Program-made: the position numbers and the translations under genes | The notes under the pieces: model-generated | Database searches by the model: none | What the model saw: the letters and a program-made list of their open reading frames with translations, nothing else | What the model was told of the DNA's origin: nothing | Assembly (NCBI RefSeq): GCF_004323185.1 | Contig: NZ_NAPS01000003.1 | Coordinates: forward strand, 66,085-100,159 | From: Westiellopsis prolifica IICB1 | Lineage (GTDB): Bacteria > Cyanobacteriota > Cyanobacteriia > Cyanobacteriales > Nostocaceae | Direction: 5' to 3' | Length of the DNA: 34,075 bases | Shown here: positions 25,004 through 33,855 of the stretch, in pieces | How positions within the stretch are numbered: position 1 is the first letter of the stretch | Layout: each line of letters opens with the position of its first letter

Positions 25004-25408
25004 CTACCTTAACCTGTCAAGGATGCCTTTATTCAGCAATGCCAGATAATTTATTTTTTGGAAGTTCTTCCATAGTATTTGCGGCAAGCAATTTGGCATG
25101 TTGTAGAACTTCCTTACTTGTGGTAGAAGGTCAATTTCTATTTCTACCACTTTTTTGTACCCAAATGATATTCCGGACGTATCTATTAGAACATCTGAGC
25201 AATGCTCAAGCAATGCACCGCGCAAAGCATCAGCTTTTTGCATTACAAGTTGAGGCTTGTAAATCACTTCATCATTCCAGTCAAATTGCCCAATACTGCT
25301 ATCAAATGGGTAAGCACTTAAGATCTTGATTTTGCTTCTCAGTGTCATACTGTCTACCACCTCATGAAGTAGGTTTTGTTCGCCTACAATCTGTTTATAG
25401 CTCAGCAA
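25004..25408 (-). CDS. Hypothetical protein, 134 aa
   Basis: I do not recognise this family. The protein is soluble-looking, with the segments SKIKILSAYPFDSSIGQFDW, KPQLVMQKADALRGALLEH and DVLIDTSGISFGYKKVVEIE, and no signal peptide or membrane helix. Composition and codon pattern look like real coding sequence. It lies on the same strand as the biosynthetic genes, upstream of the QueD-like gene, and is separated from it by the transposase relic and a MITE. It could be a cluster gene, possibly truncated, or an unrelated neighbour. Confidence 0.5.
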   Translation of the reverse strand: MLSYKQIVGEQNLLHEVVDSMTLRSKIKILSAYPFDSSIGQFDWNDEVIYKPQLVMQKADALRGALLEHCSDVLIDTSGISFGYKKVVEIEIDLLPQVRKFYNMPNCLPQILWKNFQKINYLALLNKGILDRLR

Positions 25409-25555
25409 TACAAAAAAGATTGTTTGTCAAATAAATTTAGATGCATTTGCCCTGCATAATTCAGTTCTTAATTTCAATTACTTGCGTGATGCATTCAAGA
25501 GCAGTAAGCATCTAACTTCATTTTTAAGTCTACTACTACTCCCTCAAACCTGTCT

Positions 25556-26500
25556 TTAGACATTCTTGCGAATACTTTCATCATCTTGCTCAAATTTTGG
25601 GCAGCAACAAAGCTGCATTTGTCTATACTCACGAGGAGTCACTGACAGATGCTTGCAAAATAGCCTGGTCAGATGGCTATGGCTGGAGAAACCTGTACGT
25701 TTAGCAATCTCAGCCATACTTAAGTCCGTATTCACCAGCAAGCTTTTTACTTTCTCTAGTCGGCACTTAATCAGGTATTGGTAGGGAGTAATTCCAGCGG
25801 ATTGCTTAAATAGCCGGACAAAGTGATAATGACTCATCTGTACCAACAAAGCCAGTTCAGTCAAGTCTAAATTCTGGTCGAGATGGGCGTTGATGTAGTC
25901 AACCACTTGCCGCAGCTTGTATTTGGGTAGACTACCCGTGTATTCCCGAATAGTGTGTTTACGTGCAGAATAATGTTGCAGCAGGTGAACTGCAAGCATT
26001 GAAGCGGCTGACTCAGCATACAGCTTACTATCCCATTCATTGGATTCTAGTTGTGACTTAAGCGCTAGCCCAATTTGATAAATCAGCGGATCAGGTTGGG
26101 CAAAGTGCGGCAAGATTTCGACACGATCTGGATCAATGAATTCGTAGGCAGTGTGGGCGATAAGTGCCGATTCAAGAAAGAGGAGAGTGAATTGGACCTC
26201 CGCTTCCCAGCACGCAAAGTGAGATACATTTGCTGGACATACCACAATATCACCACTTCCAATGCGCTCAACACGATCGCATCCGTTAAGCTGCCGCTTT
26301 ACTTTTGCTAAAGGCTGATGATGAATGACGACCACATGCTGTGCAGGACAGTGTTCTGGAGCTGTGTGAGCAGGCTGCCGATGATATTCAAGTCCAATGC
26401 CATGCCAACCCACTTTACTGCTTGATAGTCGGGGTATACTCGGTAAAATCTGCAAGCTAGCATCTTCCTTGGTTAAATCAATAATTAAGGGTTTTTCCAT
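25556..26500 (-). CDS. AraC-family transcriptional regulator
   Basis: A 314-residue regulator. The N-terminal ~190 residues form a cupin-like sensory domain (HTAPEHCPAQHVVVIHHQPL). The C-terminal ~100 residues carry two helix-turn-helix motifs: DLTELALLVQMSHYHFVRLF with GITPYQYLIKCRL, then SMAEIAKRTGFSSHSHLTRL ending in SVTPREYRQ, the classic AraC/XylS signature. It lies at the upstream edge of the cluster on the same strand. It could control the cluster, but generic AraC proteins of this kind are common and no binding site was identified. Confidence 0.9.
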   Translation of the reverse strand: MEKPLIIDLTKEDASLQILPSIPRLSSSKVGWHGIGLEYHRQPAHTAPEHCPAQHVVVIHHQPLAKVKRQLNGCDRVERIGSGDIVVCPANVSHFACWEAEVQFTLLFLESALIAHTAYEFIDPDRVEILPHFAQPDPLIYQIGLALKSQLESNEWDSKLYAESAASMLAVHLLQHYSARKHTIREYTGSLPKYKLRQVVDYINAHLDQNLDLTELALLVQMSHYHFVRLFKQSAGITPYQYLIKCRLEKVKSLLVNTDLSMAEIAKRTGFSSHSHLTRLFCKHLSVTPREYRQMQLCCCPKFEQDDESIRKNV

Positions 26501-26730
26501 TTGACTTGTCTAAAAATTTGCATGTGCAATGTATGCATGGCGGGTGCGAACGTTTCTGTGCTAGCCAGAGTCAGCGCAACCATTCTGCTTAACCTGAACT
26601 CAGGTTAATTAGTTTTATTTAATACTTACATGGGGGTAGAGTCGAGGAGAGCATTACTGCTCAACCCCTCCCATGCGAAACCATACGTGACGTAGGGTAG
26701 GTAGCCAGCGAGTTACCAGTATTGGGGTAA

Positions 26731-26854
26731 GGGATCTCCAAAAAATAAAATATCCAGCCCTATCAAATATATTTTGGCTCAACCCAAGAATTGGTGAGCG
26801 TTCCGCCTGAAGGGCGGAACGCGAGGGCTGGATATTTTATTAATTGGAAAGGCC
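26731..26854. mobile_element. MITE family B, copy 1 (124 bp)
   Basis: Bounded by TAA on both sides (26728-26730 and 26855-26857), with ends GGGATCTCCAAAAAATAAAA and ATTTTATTAATTGGAAAGGCC. A central hairpin GCGTTCCGCCTGAAGGGCGG lies near 26799. A second copy of exactly the same length lies at 32580-32703. Confidence 0.85.
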
Positions 26855-26857
26855 TAA

Positions 26858-27910
26858 GATCACCGAAGCTGACGTTTGCTGCCACATAACGGCTAAAACC
26901 TTTACTGTGCAAGAAATTTGAAAATAAAAATGCAGTTGCTCACCAAAAATTCGTATGTAGTACGCTACTGCTGTGCCAATTGACCTTTACGTGGATTGGC
27001 AGTGCTTCCTTACTGCACTACTTTTTGGACATCAATAAACCATGAGATTGAGTGTTGCCATCTCGAACAATAACCCGAAATTCTTTTCAATTAATACGTA
27101 TTTATAGTGTGTTTAAATTTACTTATCATTTTTGCTTATTAAAGCTTTGCATACGAATACTTGTATAAAAAATATAAAAAAACAATTAAAATCAATCTAA
27201 TTGAGGGCATGTACTGATTTGGGACAAAGCTGAAGCCAGAATATACTGATTTTTTATATATAAAAAATTACAATCAACTTCTGCTCCCTGCCTCCTGTCT
27301 TCTGACTTGAAAGAGCAGGGGAAGCAGGGGGAGAAAAACACTTCATGCTTAGCGCTGAAACTTGTTTCATTGAACTGTCTAGCTAATAAGTGTCTATTGT
27401 CAAGCAAAATTTAACTAGTTAGAACTATCAGAATAATTCATAAGAGGGTAAGCTAACACTGAATACTGGATAAAACTACTTATAAAGATAGATGATACAA
27501 CTTCGAGTTTAGAGTTACTCATGACAATCTATCCTTAAGTCATATCTTTCTTAATAAAAGGGTGAAGAGGTAGGATAGATGCATGGCAAGGGTTTGAGAG
27601 AAAAGGATAATGCTCCTGAAAATCTTGCGATTATTAGGCACCCGGATTTCTCACAAGCAGTAAAAAATTAATTTACACGACCTGATGTGAGGCATTTTTT
27701 TGATACATCATCAATTAAAATTTAGGCGCGGAGATGAATTAAGTATAAAACCGCAGTTATAAAGCTAAAATAGTTACTATTTTTTCTTGGTACTCAAATC
27801 AAAATGCTCTGTTCATAAAATGCTCGCATTCCAAAACAAGACTTGAATCAACCCAAGCCCAAAGTATGATTAATTAATTAGAAATAAGTAAAAGGCAATT
27901 TAACTTCAAA
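26858..27910. other. Long AT-rich intergenic stretch without a supported gene
   Basis: No coding region is supported. It contains a GC-rich interspersed repeat (CTGCCTCCTGTCTTCTGAC with its partial inverse, 27285-27335) and the dispersed ~68-bp segment at 27538-27606 that matches 1837-1904 in inverted orientation. The rest is AT-rich and probably holds decayed mobile-element debris. Confidence 0.6.
27538..27606. repeat. ~68-bp dispersed segment (inverted match at 1837-1904)
   Basis: GGGTGAAGAGGTAGGATAG and the flanking AAGGGTTTGAGAGAAAAGG are the reverse complement of the segment beside the group II intron. The shared tract ends near AGTCATATC on the left. Confidence 0.75.
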
Positions 27911-28033
27911 CTAAGCAGTATTAGCGAGCATCATTAAACGGTTATAAGCAGTAGCAAAGATGTTTTTGTATGGGCAAGAACTAGTAATCGCAATCAAAAT
28001 CCGACGTGTACTTAAAGTAATCAATGCTCCTAA
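27911..28033 (-). pseudogene. C-terminal fragment of an unrecognised protein, cut by IS630
   Basis: Up to the IS boundary the minus strand reads GALITLSTRRILIAITSSCP, then YKNIFATAYNRLMMLANTA and a stop. The pattern looks like a genuine protein end, possibly of a transposase, but I cannot name it. The remainder of the gene is not seen across the IS. Confidence 0.45.
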
Positions 28034-28035
28034 TA

Positions 28036-29187
28036 CCAATTCTATATGAGGCTGCATAGAACTGTAGAATAAAGAACGTAAAAGAAAAAAGAACCAGAAG
28101 CGAACAATGGCACGCCCCTTTAACGTAGAAATAAGCGAGAGTACTGAGTATCTATCTAAAAGTCTTAAGAAAGCTCGCACAGCTTATGAAAAAGAGCGGT
28201 TGCTTCTTCTGTGGTGGCTCAAAACAGGACAAGTTTCACAGCACCAAGAATTGAGTCAAAGACTTGGCAGAGATGGCTCAACTGTAACACGGTGGTTACA
28301 AAGATATCGGCAAGGAGGACTAGAAAAACTGTTAGAGGTAAAAACTTCTCCAGGAGCGATCGCAAAAATTCAAGGAGAGGTGCTGCAAAGTCTTGTGGAG
28401 AAACTGCAATGTCCGCAGGGATTTAACAGCTATGGGGAAATCGTAGAGTGGCTAAAACACGAATGGAACGTAGAAGTCAAATATAAGACAGTTTATCGTG
28501 TAGTACGCTATCAGCTTCAAGCGAAACTTAAAATCCCTCGACCCGTGAGCAAACAACAGGATGAAAAAGCTGTGAATCTTTTTAAAAAAACATTCCCCAC
28601 GCCTTTGTCACCCTGCAAAACCTCTTAGGTCAAGGAAAGCGACTGCGTTACTTGTGCCAAGATGAGACCAGGCTAGGGTTGAAAACGGAAACTGGGCGAG
28701 TGATCACTGCTCGTGGTACCAAACCCATAGCTAGCGTACAGTGGCCAAGAGAGGCATTCTGGCTGTATGGAGTCGTTGAACCATTAACAGGATGGCATTT
28801 TTGTCAGGAATATCCTCATCTGGACAGTGAGAATTTTCAGAAATTCTTGGATATCCTATCCCAAGAACTGGGTGATGATATGGCACTGATGCAAATGGAT
28901 CAACCATCTGCACATCAAGCCTTGGCACTGTCTTGGCCAGAAAATCTCATCCCTATCTTTCAACCTGCTCATAGCCCTCAACTCAACCCAATTGAGCGAT
29001 TATGGCAGTTTATTAAACGCCAGTTCAAGGGGGAAAACTTTTCTAATTTACAACAACTGCGCCAACGAATTCAACACGAATTAGCTCAAATATCTTCTGA
29101 GTTAATCTCCTCTTTGACAAGTTATGATTTCATCCTCGAAGCTCTCTTTCATGAAGCTTTATTCTATGCATCTTCATAGAGAATTGG
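28036..29187 (+). mobile_element. IS630-family insertion sequence with frameshifted transposase
   Basis: Inverted ends: CCAATTCTATATGAGG then CTGCATAGAA on the left, and (reverse complement) CCAATTCTCTATGAAGA then TGCATAGAA on the right. TA dinucleotides at 28034-28035 and 29188-29189 fit the target duplication. The element sits at the left edge of a 217-bp repeat copy. Confidence 0.87.
28107..29179 (+). CDS. IS630-family transposase, two frames joined by a -1 shift
   Basis: The first frame (28107-28628) supplies the N-terminal helix-turn-helix part (LSQRLGRDGSTVTRWLQRYR and winged-helix EWNVEVKYKTVYRVVRYQL). The second (open from about 28585 to 29179) supplies the DDE core with YLCQDETRLG, MQMDQPSAHQ and SPQLNPIERLWQFIKRQ. 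The frames overlap around a run of seven A residues in CTTTTTAAAAAAACATT. A -1 shift there reads KKNIPHAFVTLQNLLGQGKR straight into the catalytic part. Frameshifting at A-runs is common in IS630 elements, so this may be programmed rather than decay. Confidence 0.85.
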
Positions 29188-29189
29188 TA

Positions 29190-29406
29190 TAAACAATTAA
29201 GAACTTCGTCAAGCGTCTCTGAGTCTGTAAGAGATGGATTATCTCGTAAAACAGTCAATTTTTTTCACCACATTTTGATTCACAACTCTAAATCATTTCA
29301 TTTTTTAGCTCGTAGTCAATTATAACTTTTTATTATGTATTTTCCCTGAAAGTGTGCTGCATCTCACCAGCGATCATCCTTTCGGGAAAAGTTTGTGATC
29401 TACTGA
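29190..29406. repeat. 217-bp inverted repeat, left arm (long dispersed repeat, copy 2)
   Basis: It is the inverse of 33856-34072, nearly identical throughout, and its 29245-29407 part is a direct copy of 1-163. The left border is where the IS630 element inserted at TA, so the original repeat may extend further on that side. Confidence 0.9.
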
Positions 29407-29450
29407 TAGTGGTAGACGAAAGTTGGTAGTGCTTCTTTCATCTTGCAATC

Positions 29451-29493
29451 AAGGGAGCCTGTTTTAACCGCAGGCATCCCTTCATTTTTTTTT
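29451..29493 (+). terminator. Probable rho-independent terminator
   Basis: AAGGGAGCCTG and CAGGCATCCCTT form a stem around the loop TTTTAACCG, followed by TTCA and a run of nine T residues and more. It would end plus-strand transcripts coming from the IS630 side before the TetR gene. Confidence 0.6.
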
Positions 29494-29505
29494 ACAGCTT
29501 TTTTG

Positions 29506-29533
29506 GCACCGCGACCGCGTCGCGGTCGCGTGC
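29506..29533. repeat. GC-rich palindrome upstream of the TetR gene
   Basis: GCACCGCGACCGCG and CGCGGTCGCGTGC face each other around a single T with one bulged base. It is unusual in this AT-rich intergenic setting and could be an operator, a cruciform or a small repeat. Confidence 0.6.
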
Positions 29534-29689
29534 TTTAGTCTACTCTAAAAATAAATTTTCATCGGTGGTGCTGAACTACAAGTTCATGACCCACTAAACT
29601 CCAGAAATTAGATGGCGCACATAAATGAGAATTTATCACGTTTTATGATATTAATATGAAAGTGTCTCGCGTTTGCTCTTAACCATTTC

Positions 29690-30325
29690 ATGTCTTCCAA
29701 GATTCATCATCCTGAAACGCTCCGTCGATTACCGCAGCAAACCCGCAGTCGCCAACGGGTTAATCAAATCTTGGATGTTGCTGCTCAATTATTAGAACAA
29801 GTAGGTTATAAAGCGATTTCAACCGAGATGATTGCCAAGCAGGCTAATATCTCCATTGGTTCTCTCTACCGTTTTTTTCCTGATAAAGAGGCTATTGTTC
29901 ATGCCCTGTCAGAGCGATATGCCACAGCAATGCGAGAGTTATTTGCGGCTAGGTTTAATCCATCAACGGTTAATTATCCCTTAGCAATATTGTTAAGCGA
30001 GGCAATTGAAGACTTTGATAAATTTTATACTACTCAACCGGGTTGTCGAGTGACGATGCTGCGCTCGCGAATATCTGCTGAATTACAAGCAGTAAATCAG
30101 AGGGTTGATCATGAAATTGTTGAGCTATTAGATAATTTCTTTGCTTTACGGCAACCGCAAATTAGTCCACAACAACGGCATTTAGTAGCTTTAGTCAGTG
30201 TAGAAATTGCCGGGGCGCTTCAGTTATTATCTCTGGCTCAAGAAGATAACTTACGAAGACAACTAGTAGCACAAACTAAACAAGTTTTGATTGGTTATCT
30301 TCAACCACTGTTTCCTGATAGATAG
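29690..30325 (+). CDS. TetR/AcrR-family transcriptional regulator
   Basis: A 211-residue regulator. The N-terminal DNA-binding domain (residues ~20-65) reads RVNQILDVAAQLLEQVGYKA, then STEMIAKQANISIGSLYRFF and PDKEAIVHAL, a textbook TetR pattern. The C-terminal ligand-binding part is helical and includes FYTTQPGCRVTMLRSRIS. It is followed after 33 bp by the CrtI-like gene on the same strand, so it most likely controls that gene and itself. The ligand cannot be read from sequence. Confidence 0.92.
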   Translation: MSSKIHHPETLRRLPQQTRSRQRVNQILDVAAQLLEQVGYKAISTEMIAKQANISIGSLYRFFPDKEAIVHALSERYATAMRELFAARFNPSTVNYPLAILLSEAIEDFDKFYTTQPGCRVTMLRSRISAELQAVNQRVDHEIVELLDNFFALRQPQISPQQRHLVALVSVEIAGALQLLSLAQEDNLRRQLVAQTKQVLIGYLQPLFPDR

Positions 30326-30358
30326 TACCGATTGCTCAAATAAATGAGGAGTTTATTT

Positions 30359-31846
30359 ATGTCTAGACAAATTGCGATTATCGGAGCCGGTCCTGGTAGT
30401 CTTGCCACAGCGATCCGTCTTGCTGGACTTGGGTATCAAGTGCAAATATTTGAAGCGGCTGAACGTGTTGGTGGAAGAATGCGCGGTTTTGAAGTTGATT
30501 CCTACGCCTTTGATACTGGCCCCACTATTCTCCAACTACCACACTTATATAAAGAGCTTTTTGAGGAAGCTGGTTTAGATTTTGCCGACTATGTTCAACT
30601 TAAACGTTTAGAACCATATACACGTTTGAAATTTTGGGATGGTACTCAACTGGATATTACTTCGGATCTACAGTCATTCAAAACCCAACTGGCAAGCTTC
30701 CGCTCCGATTTACCACTAGCATTTGATCGCTGGTATAGTGAGCATATCCGTAAATATGAGTTAGGTTACAAACCCTATTTAGCCAGCCCTGTACGCTCTA
30801 TTTTCGGTTATTTGCGCCCAGATGAACTGATGCGGTTTTTGTCTTTTCGTCCTTGGGAAACTTTATATCAACACTTTTGGCGATTTTTTCAGGATGAGCG
30901 CTTAGTCTATGCTCTGAGCTATCCGTCAAAATATTTGGGAATGCACCCGAGTGTGGCATCCAGTGTCTTTAGCCTGATTCCATTCTTAGAATTTTCTCAA
31001 GGAGTATGGCATCCAGTCGGTGGATTTCGTGCATTAGCTCAGGGTTTGGCTAATGCCGCTCAAGACTTAGGGGTGAAAATTCATCTGCATTCGCCTGTTC
31101 ACCAAATCTGTATTGAACAAGAGCAAGTTCGTGGTTTGGAACTGGCTGATGGTTCTCGCCATCAGTTTGATGCAGTGGTGATTAATGCTGACTTTGCCTA
31201 TGCTGTTCGTCATTTGTTACCAACTTCAGCACGCGGTCGCTACACTGACAACAAGCTTGGGCAAATGCAATTTTCATGCTCTACGTTCATGCTTTATTTG
31301 GGCATCAATCGCCGCTACGAAGATTTACCTCATCATCAAATCTATTTATCAGACAATATTCGTCGGCTTGAACGTCCTTGGGTTGATGATTCAGCACTAG
31401 ATGAAACTGATCCACCATTTTATGTCTGCAATCCTACAATTATCGATCCGGGTAATGCACCCGCCGGTCACAGCACTTTATTTGTTTTAGTACCAATTCC
31501 CAACACTTCTTATGCTGTTGACTGGGATATTAAACAAAAAAGCTATACAGATTTTATTCTTAAACGTTTACATTTGCTGGGATATCACAATATCGAACAA
31601 CACATTGTTACCCAAAGGTGTTACACAGCACAAACTTGGCTTGATGATTATCGCGTTCATTTGGGCGCTGTGTTTAATCTCAGCCACAATTTGACTCAGC
31701 TTGGGCCGTTTCGTCCACCCATTCGTTCGGAAAATATTGCCGGACTGTACTGGATTGGTGGTGCTGTTCACCCTGGTAGTGGTTTACTCACTATTTTGGA
31801 AGCATCTCGTAGCGCTGCTGGATTTATTCATCAAGATTTTGCTTGA
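30359..31846 (+). CDS. CrtI-like FAD-dependent carotenoid desaturase/oxidoreductase
   Basis: A 495-residue protein of the phytoene desaturase (CrtI/CrtN/CrtO) family. The N-terminal FAD-binding fold reads IAIIGAGPGSLATAIRLAGL, followed by EAAERVGGRMRGF and DTGPTILQLP. WHPVGGFRALAQGLA lies mid-protein, and the C-terminal FAD motif is GLYWIGGAVHPGSGLLTILE. Length is typical (about 490-510). The usual GPGG is GPGS here. Most cyanobacteria desaturate phytoene with CrtP/CrtQ, so this accessory CrtI-type gene with its own regulator is probably an acquired oxidoreductase on a carotenoid or other polyene. The start is ATG 30359 with GAGGAG eleven bases upstream; an ATG at 30344 would include that Shine-Dalgarno in the coding part. 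Confidence 0.88.
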   Translation: MSRQIAIIGAGPGSLATAIRLAGLGYQVQIFEAAERVGGRMRGFEVDSYAFDTGPTILQLPHLYKELFEEAGLDFADYVQLKRLEPYTRLKFWDGTQLDITSDLQSFKTQLASFRSDLPLAFDRWYSEHIRKYELGYKPYLASPVRSIFGYLRPDELMRFLSFRPWETLYQHFWRFFQDERLVYALSYPSKYLGMHPSVASSVFSLIPFLEFSQGVWHPVGGFRALAQGLANAAQDLGVKIHLHSPVHQICIEQEQVRGLELADGSRHQFDAVVINADFAYAVRHLLPTSARGRYTDNKLGQMQFSCSTFMLYLGINRRYEDLPHHQIYLSDNIRRLERPWVDDSALDETDPPFYVCNPTIIDPGNAPAGHSTLFVLVPIPNTSYAVDWDIKQKSYTDFILKRLHLLGYHNIEQHIVTQRCYTAQTWLDDYRVHLGAVFNLSHNLTQLGPFRPPIRSENIAGLYWIGGAVHPGSGLLTILEASRSAAGFIHQDFA

Positions 31847-31910
31847 ACTGAGTCTTAAGTAGGAAGACAGAAATAATTACACGGCAGGCTTATAGAAACC
31901 ATTTGACATC

Positions 31911-32891
31911 TTAAGAAGAAACTGCAAGCCGCTTGAGCATCAGTCTGACAAAGCAGAGGTTGATCTTGGTCGTCGCATGAGACAACGTTCGCTCAAAGTT
32001 CTTCACTAAACTCTTACACCGCTCCATCCAAGCATTTGATCGTTCAATTACCCAACGAGCAACTGCTGGTACAAATCCAAATTTGCCTTGTGCCAGTTTC
32101 TCCTGTTTAGAGGGCTTTTTTGAAAGCTCAAACCGGATCTTGGTCATAATTTGGGGATACACCTTCTCTAATTGCTCAATCAAGTAGTCGATATGATAAC
32201 CATGGTCAAGAAGAATGGTAATCTTGGGAATATTGACTGGTTTCGACTTAAAGTAGTCGATGTTGAGTGTTAACATCTCAATCAATCCGGCATCATCTGA
32301 AATGTTGGCTTTGGTGCAATGGGTAAAGAAAGGAAACCCCAGGGTATCAACGGCAAGATGCCTTTTAATTCCATTGGTTGATTTGTAAAAACAAAAGCCC
32401 TTGGAGTCCACACTCGCATTGCAGGTATTCTTGACTGCTTGAGAGTCAATGATGATCAACGTTGTCCACCTCGGTTTTTTTTTATCTGTTCTCTCACCTG
32501 TTCATGTAGCGTGTTCATCAGTGTTTCAAACACACCTGCTGCTCTCCACTGCTTGTAGTGCCAATAGACGGTTGAATAAGGGATCTCCAAGAAATAAAAT
32601 GTCGGTGCCCTATCAAATATATTGTGGCGAGCGTCCAAGGACTGGTAAGCGTTCCCACCTGGGTGGGAACGCAGGGCTGAACATTTTATTTTTTGGAAAG
32701 GCCTAAGGAGGAAAGTTTTTGGGCAAATCACACCAGTTGCACCCATTCTTGAGTTGATAGAGGATGCCATTGAGAATTTCTCGCTTTGTCCAATTAGACG
32801 GTCTTGTTCGTTTCTTTTTGGGTAACCTCTGGAGCAACAGGGGTTCAAGAATTGCCCATTCTTTGTCTGTGAGGTCACTAGAATATGCCAT
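31911..32891 (-). pseudogene. IS5-family transposase, broken by a MITE and a frameshift
   Basis: The N-terminus from 32891 reads MAYSSDLTDKEWAILEPLLL up to NWCDLPKNFPP, where the MITE interrupts. It resumes with YSTVYWHYKQWRAAGVF. A run of nine A residues (ATAAAAAAAAACCG) is one base short of the frame that continues as PRWTTLIIIDSQAVKNTCN. The C-terminal part (31911-32459) has the rest of the DDE core: LLDHGYHIDYLI and RWVIERSNAWMERCK. Without MITE removal it cannot be functional. Confidence 0.9.
32580..32703. mobile_element. MITE family B, copy 2 (124 bp), inside the IS5 transposase gene
   Basis: Flanked by TAA (32577-32579 and 32704-32706), with ends GGGATCTCCAAGAAATAAAA and ATTTTATTTTTTGGAAAGGCC-like (last 18 bases shared with copy 1). 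Removing it with one TAA restores the reading FPPYSTVYW in the transposase, which proves its borders. Confidence 0.92.
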
Positions 32892-32958
32892 GAGCATTGG
32901 ATTCAAGGGGCGTGAGTACTTTAATCCAGAAATGTAAAGATGTCAAATGGGTTCTATA

Positions 32959-33200
32959 GTGGAGGAGTCCATGAAATTGAGATCCAACGAATCAAACCTG
33001 ATCCTGAGCAACCAAGACAAACATTTCCTCTCTACCAACTCCAAGAACGTGCTGAGAGTCTCCGGCGTCATGGGCAGAAAACCCCGATTGTGCTGATTCC
33101 CCAACCCCAGTCAGAATATATCCTGTTTGATGGAGAACTGAGGTTTGGACTTTGGACAAGAAGGATGGTTCGCGTAAATTATTTGCGAACCAAAAACTAG
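32959..33200 (+). pseudogene. ParB/Spo0J-like N-terminal domain fragment
   Basis: The frame reads VHEIEIQRIKPDPEQPRQTF, then ESLRRHGQKTPIVLIPQPQ and YILFDGELRFGLW, the order of motifs in ParB nuclease-type domains (IxPDPxQPR, SIxxxGQxxPI, DGExR). The start has been replaced by the IS5 end, and the frame stops soon after DGELR with no HTH domain. It is probably a fragment of a ParB-like gene cut by IS5. Confidence 0.7.
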
Positions 33201-33271
33201 GCATCAAAAATTACTCCAGTTATTTTTCAAACGGAGTCAAACTGAGTTAAACGCCCAAAGCCTAAGAAAAT

Positions 33272-33850
33272 TTACGCAGCTTTTGGTTTATTAGGTTTTG
33301 ATTTTGACGGCTTCTTGACAACAGGATGCTGAGACCGTTTTGGTTGAGTTTGACCAGTCACCCTCCCAAGTGAATTTCCTCGGGGTTTGGGAGAATGTCC
33401 GGGTTTACCAATCTCAGAAATAATTCTTTGAAAATCGCGTTGCACGGTACTGGGAGTCATGATTGTATCATGTTGAGGTTTTAAATAACGCTCCCAGGGT
33501 CTAGGTAAATGGGAAGCTAAATCTTTTGCTGCCCACAGTTGTGCATAACCCTGTTCTGTCACTTTGGGAAAAGCCAATGCCTGAAAGCCTTTGAGAGCTT
33601 TACTTTTCAGTTTTTGGCTATAAATTTTAGTTTATGTTAGAAAATAAAAGCTCAAAACTTTATCAAATCAAAGTTTCAGAGTTTCGCTCCGATTATTGTT
33701 TTCCGCAAGTGACACAAGAGGGATAAGCGAGCATTACTAAGCGTATCCAATTTTCTTCGTGTTCGACCTTTGGAGTTTGAAACTCCGTCATCAACAAACG
33801 CTGCTTGCTAAATCGTAGCAAGTGTTCAATATCGTAGCGTTGCCTGTAGC
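33272..33850 (-). pseudogene. C-terminal remnant of a cyanobacterial DDE transposase, split by a MITE
   Basis: From ~33850 the minus strand encodes YRQRYDIEHLLRFSKQRLLM and WIRLVMLAY, then the MITE (33549-33722), then AQLWAAKDLASHLPRPWERY, MTPSTVQRDFQRIISEIG and a basic PKPRG/KPSKSKPNKPKAA tail. This is a common cyanobacterial transposase C-terminus. Its upstream part is cut at the border of the long repeat (33856). Confidence 0.8.
33549..33722. mobile_element. MITE family C (174 bp) with ATAA target duplication
   Basis: Imperfect inverted ends CCCTGTTCTGTCACTT and (read on minus) CCCTCTTGTGTCACTTG. ATAA lies on both sides (33545-33548 and 33723-33726). Its removal with one ATAA joins LVMLAY to AQLWAAKDL in the transposase frame. 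Confidence 0.85.
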
Positions 33851-33855
33851 TATTG

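Larger units (their letters stand above)
31895..32954 (-). mobile_element. IS5-family insertion sequence containing a MITE
   Basis: The ends are inverted repeats: GAAACCATTTGACATCTT on the left, and GAACCCATTTGACATCTT read on minus from the right. TATA occurs on both sides (31891-31894 and 32955-32958), a possible target duplication. The element disrupts a ParB-like gene on its right. Confidence 0.85.

Noticed and set aside
32703-32878. Frame through the MITE in the IS5 transposase region
   Set aside because: The residues within the MITE do not resemble transposase; the open frame is accidental.
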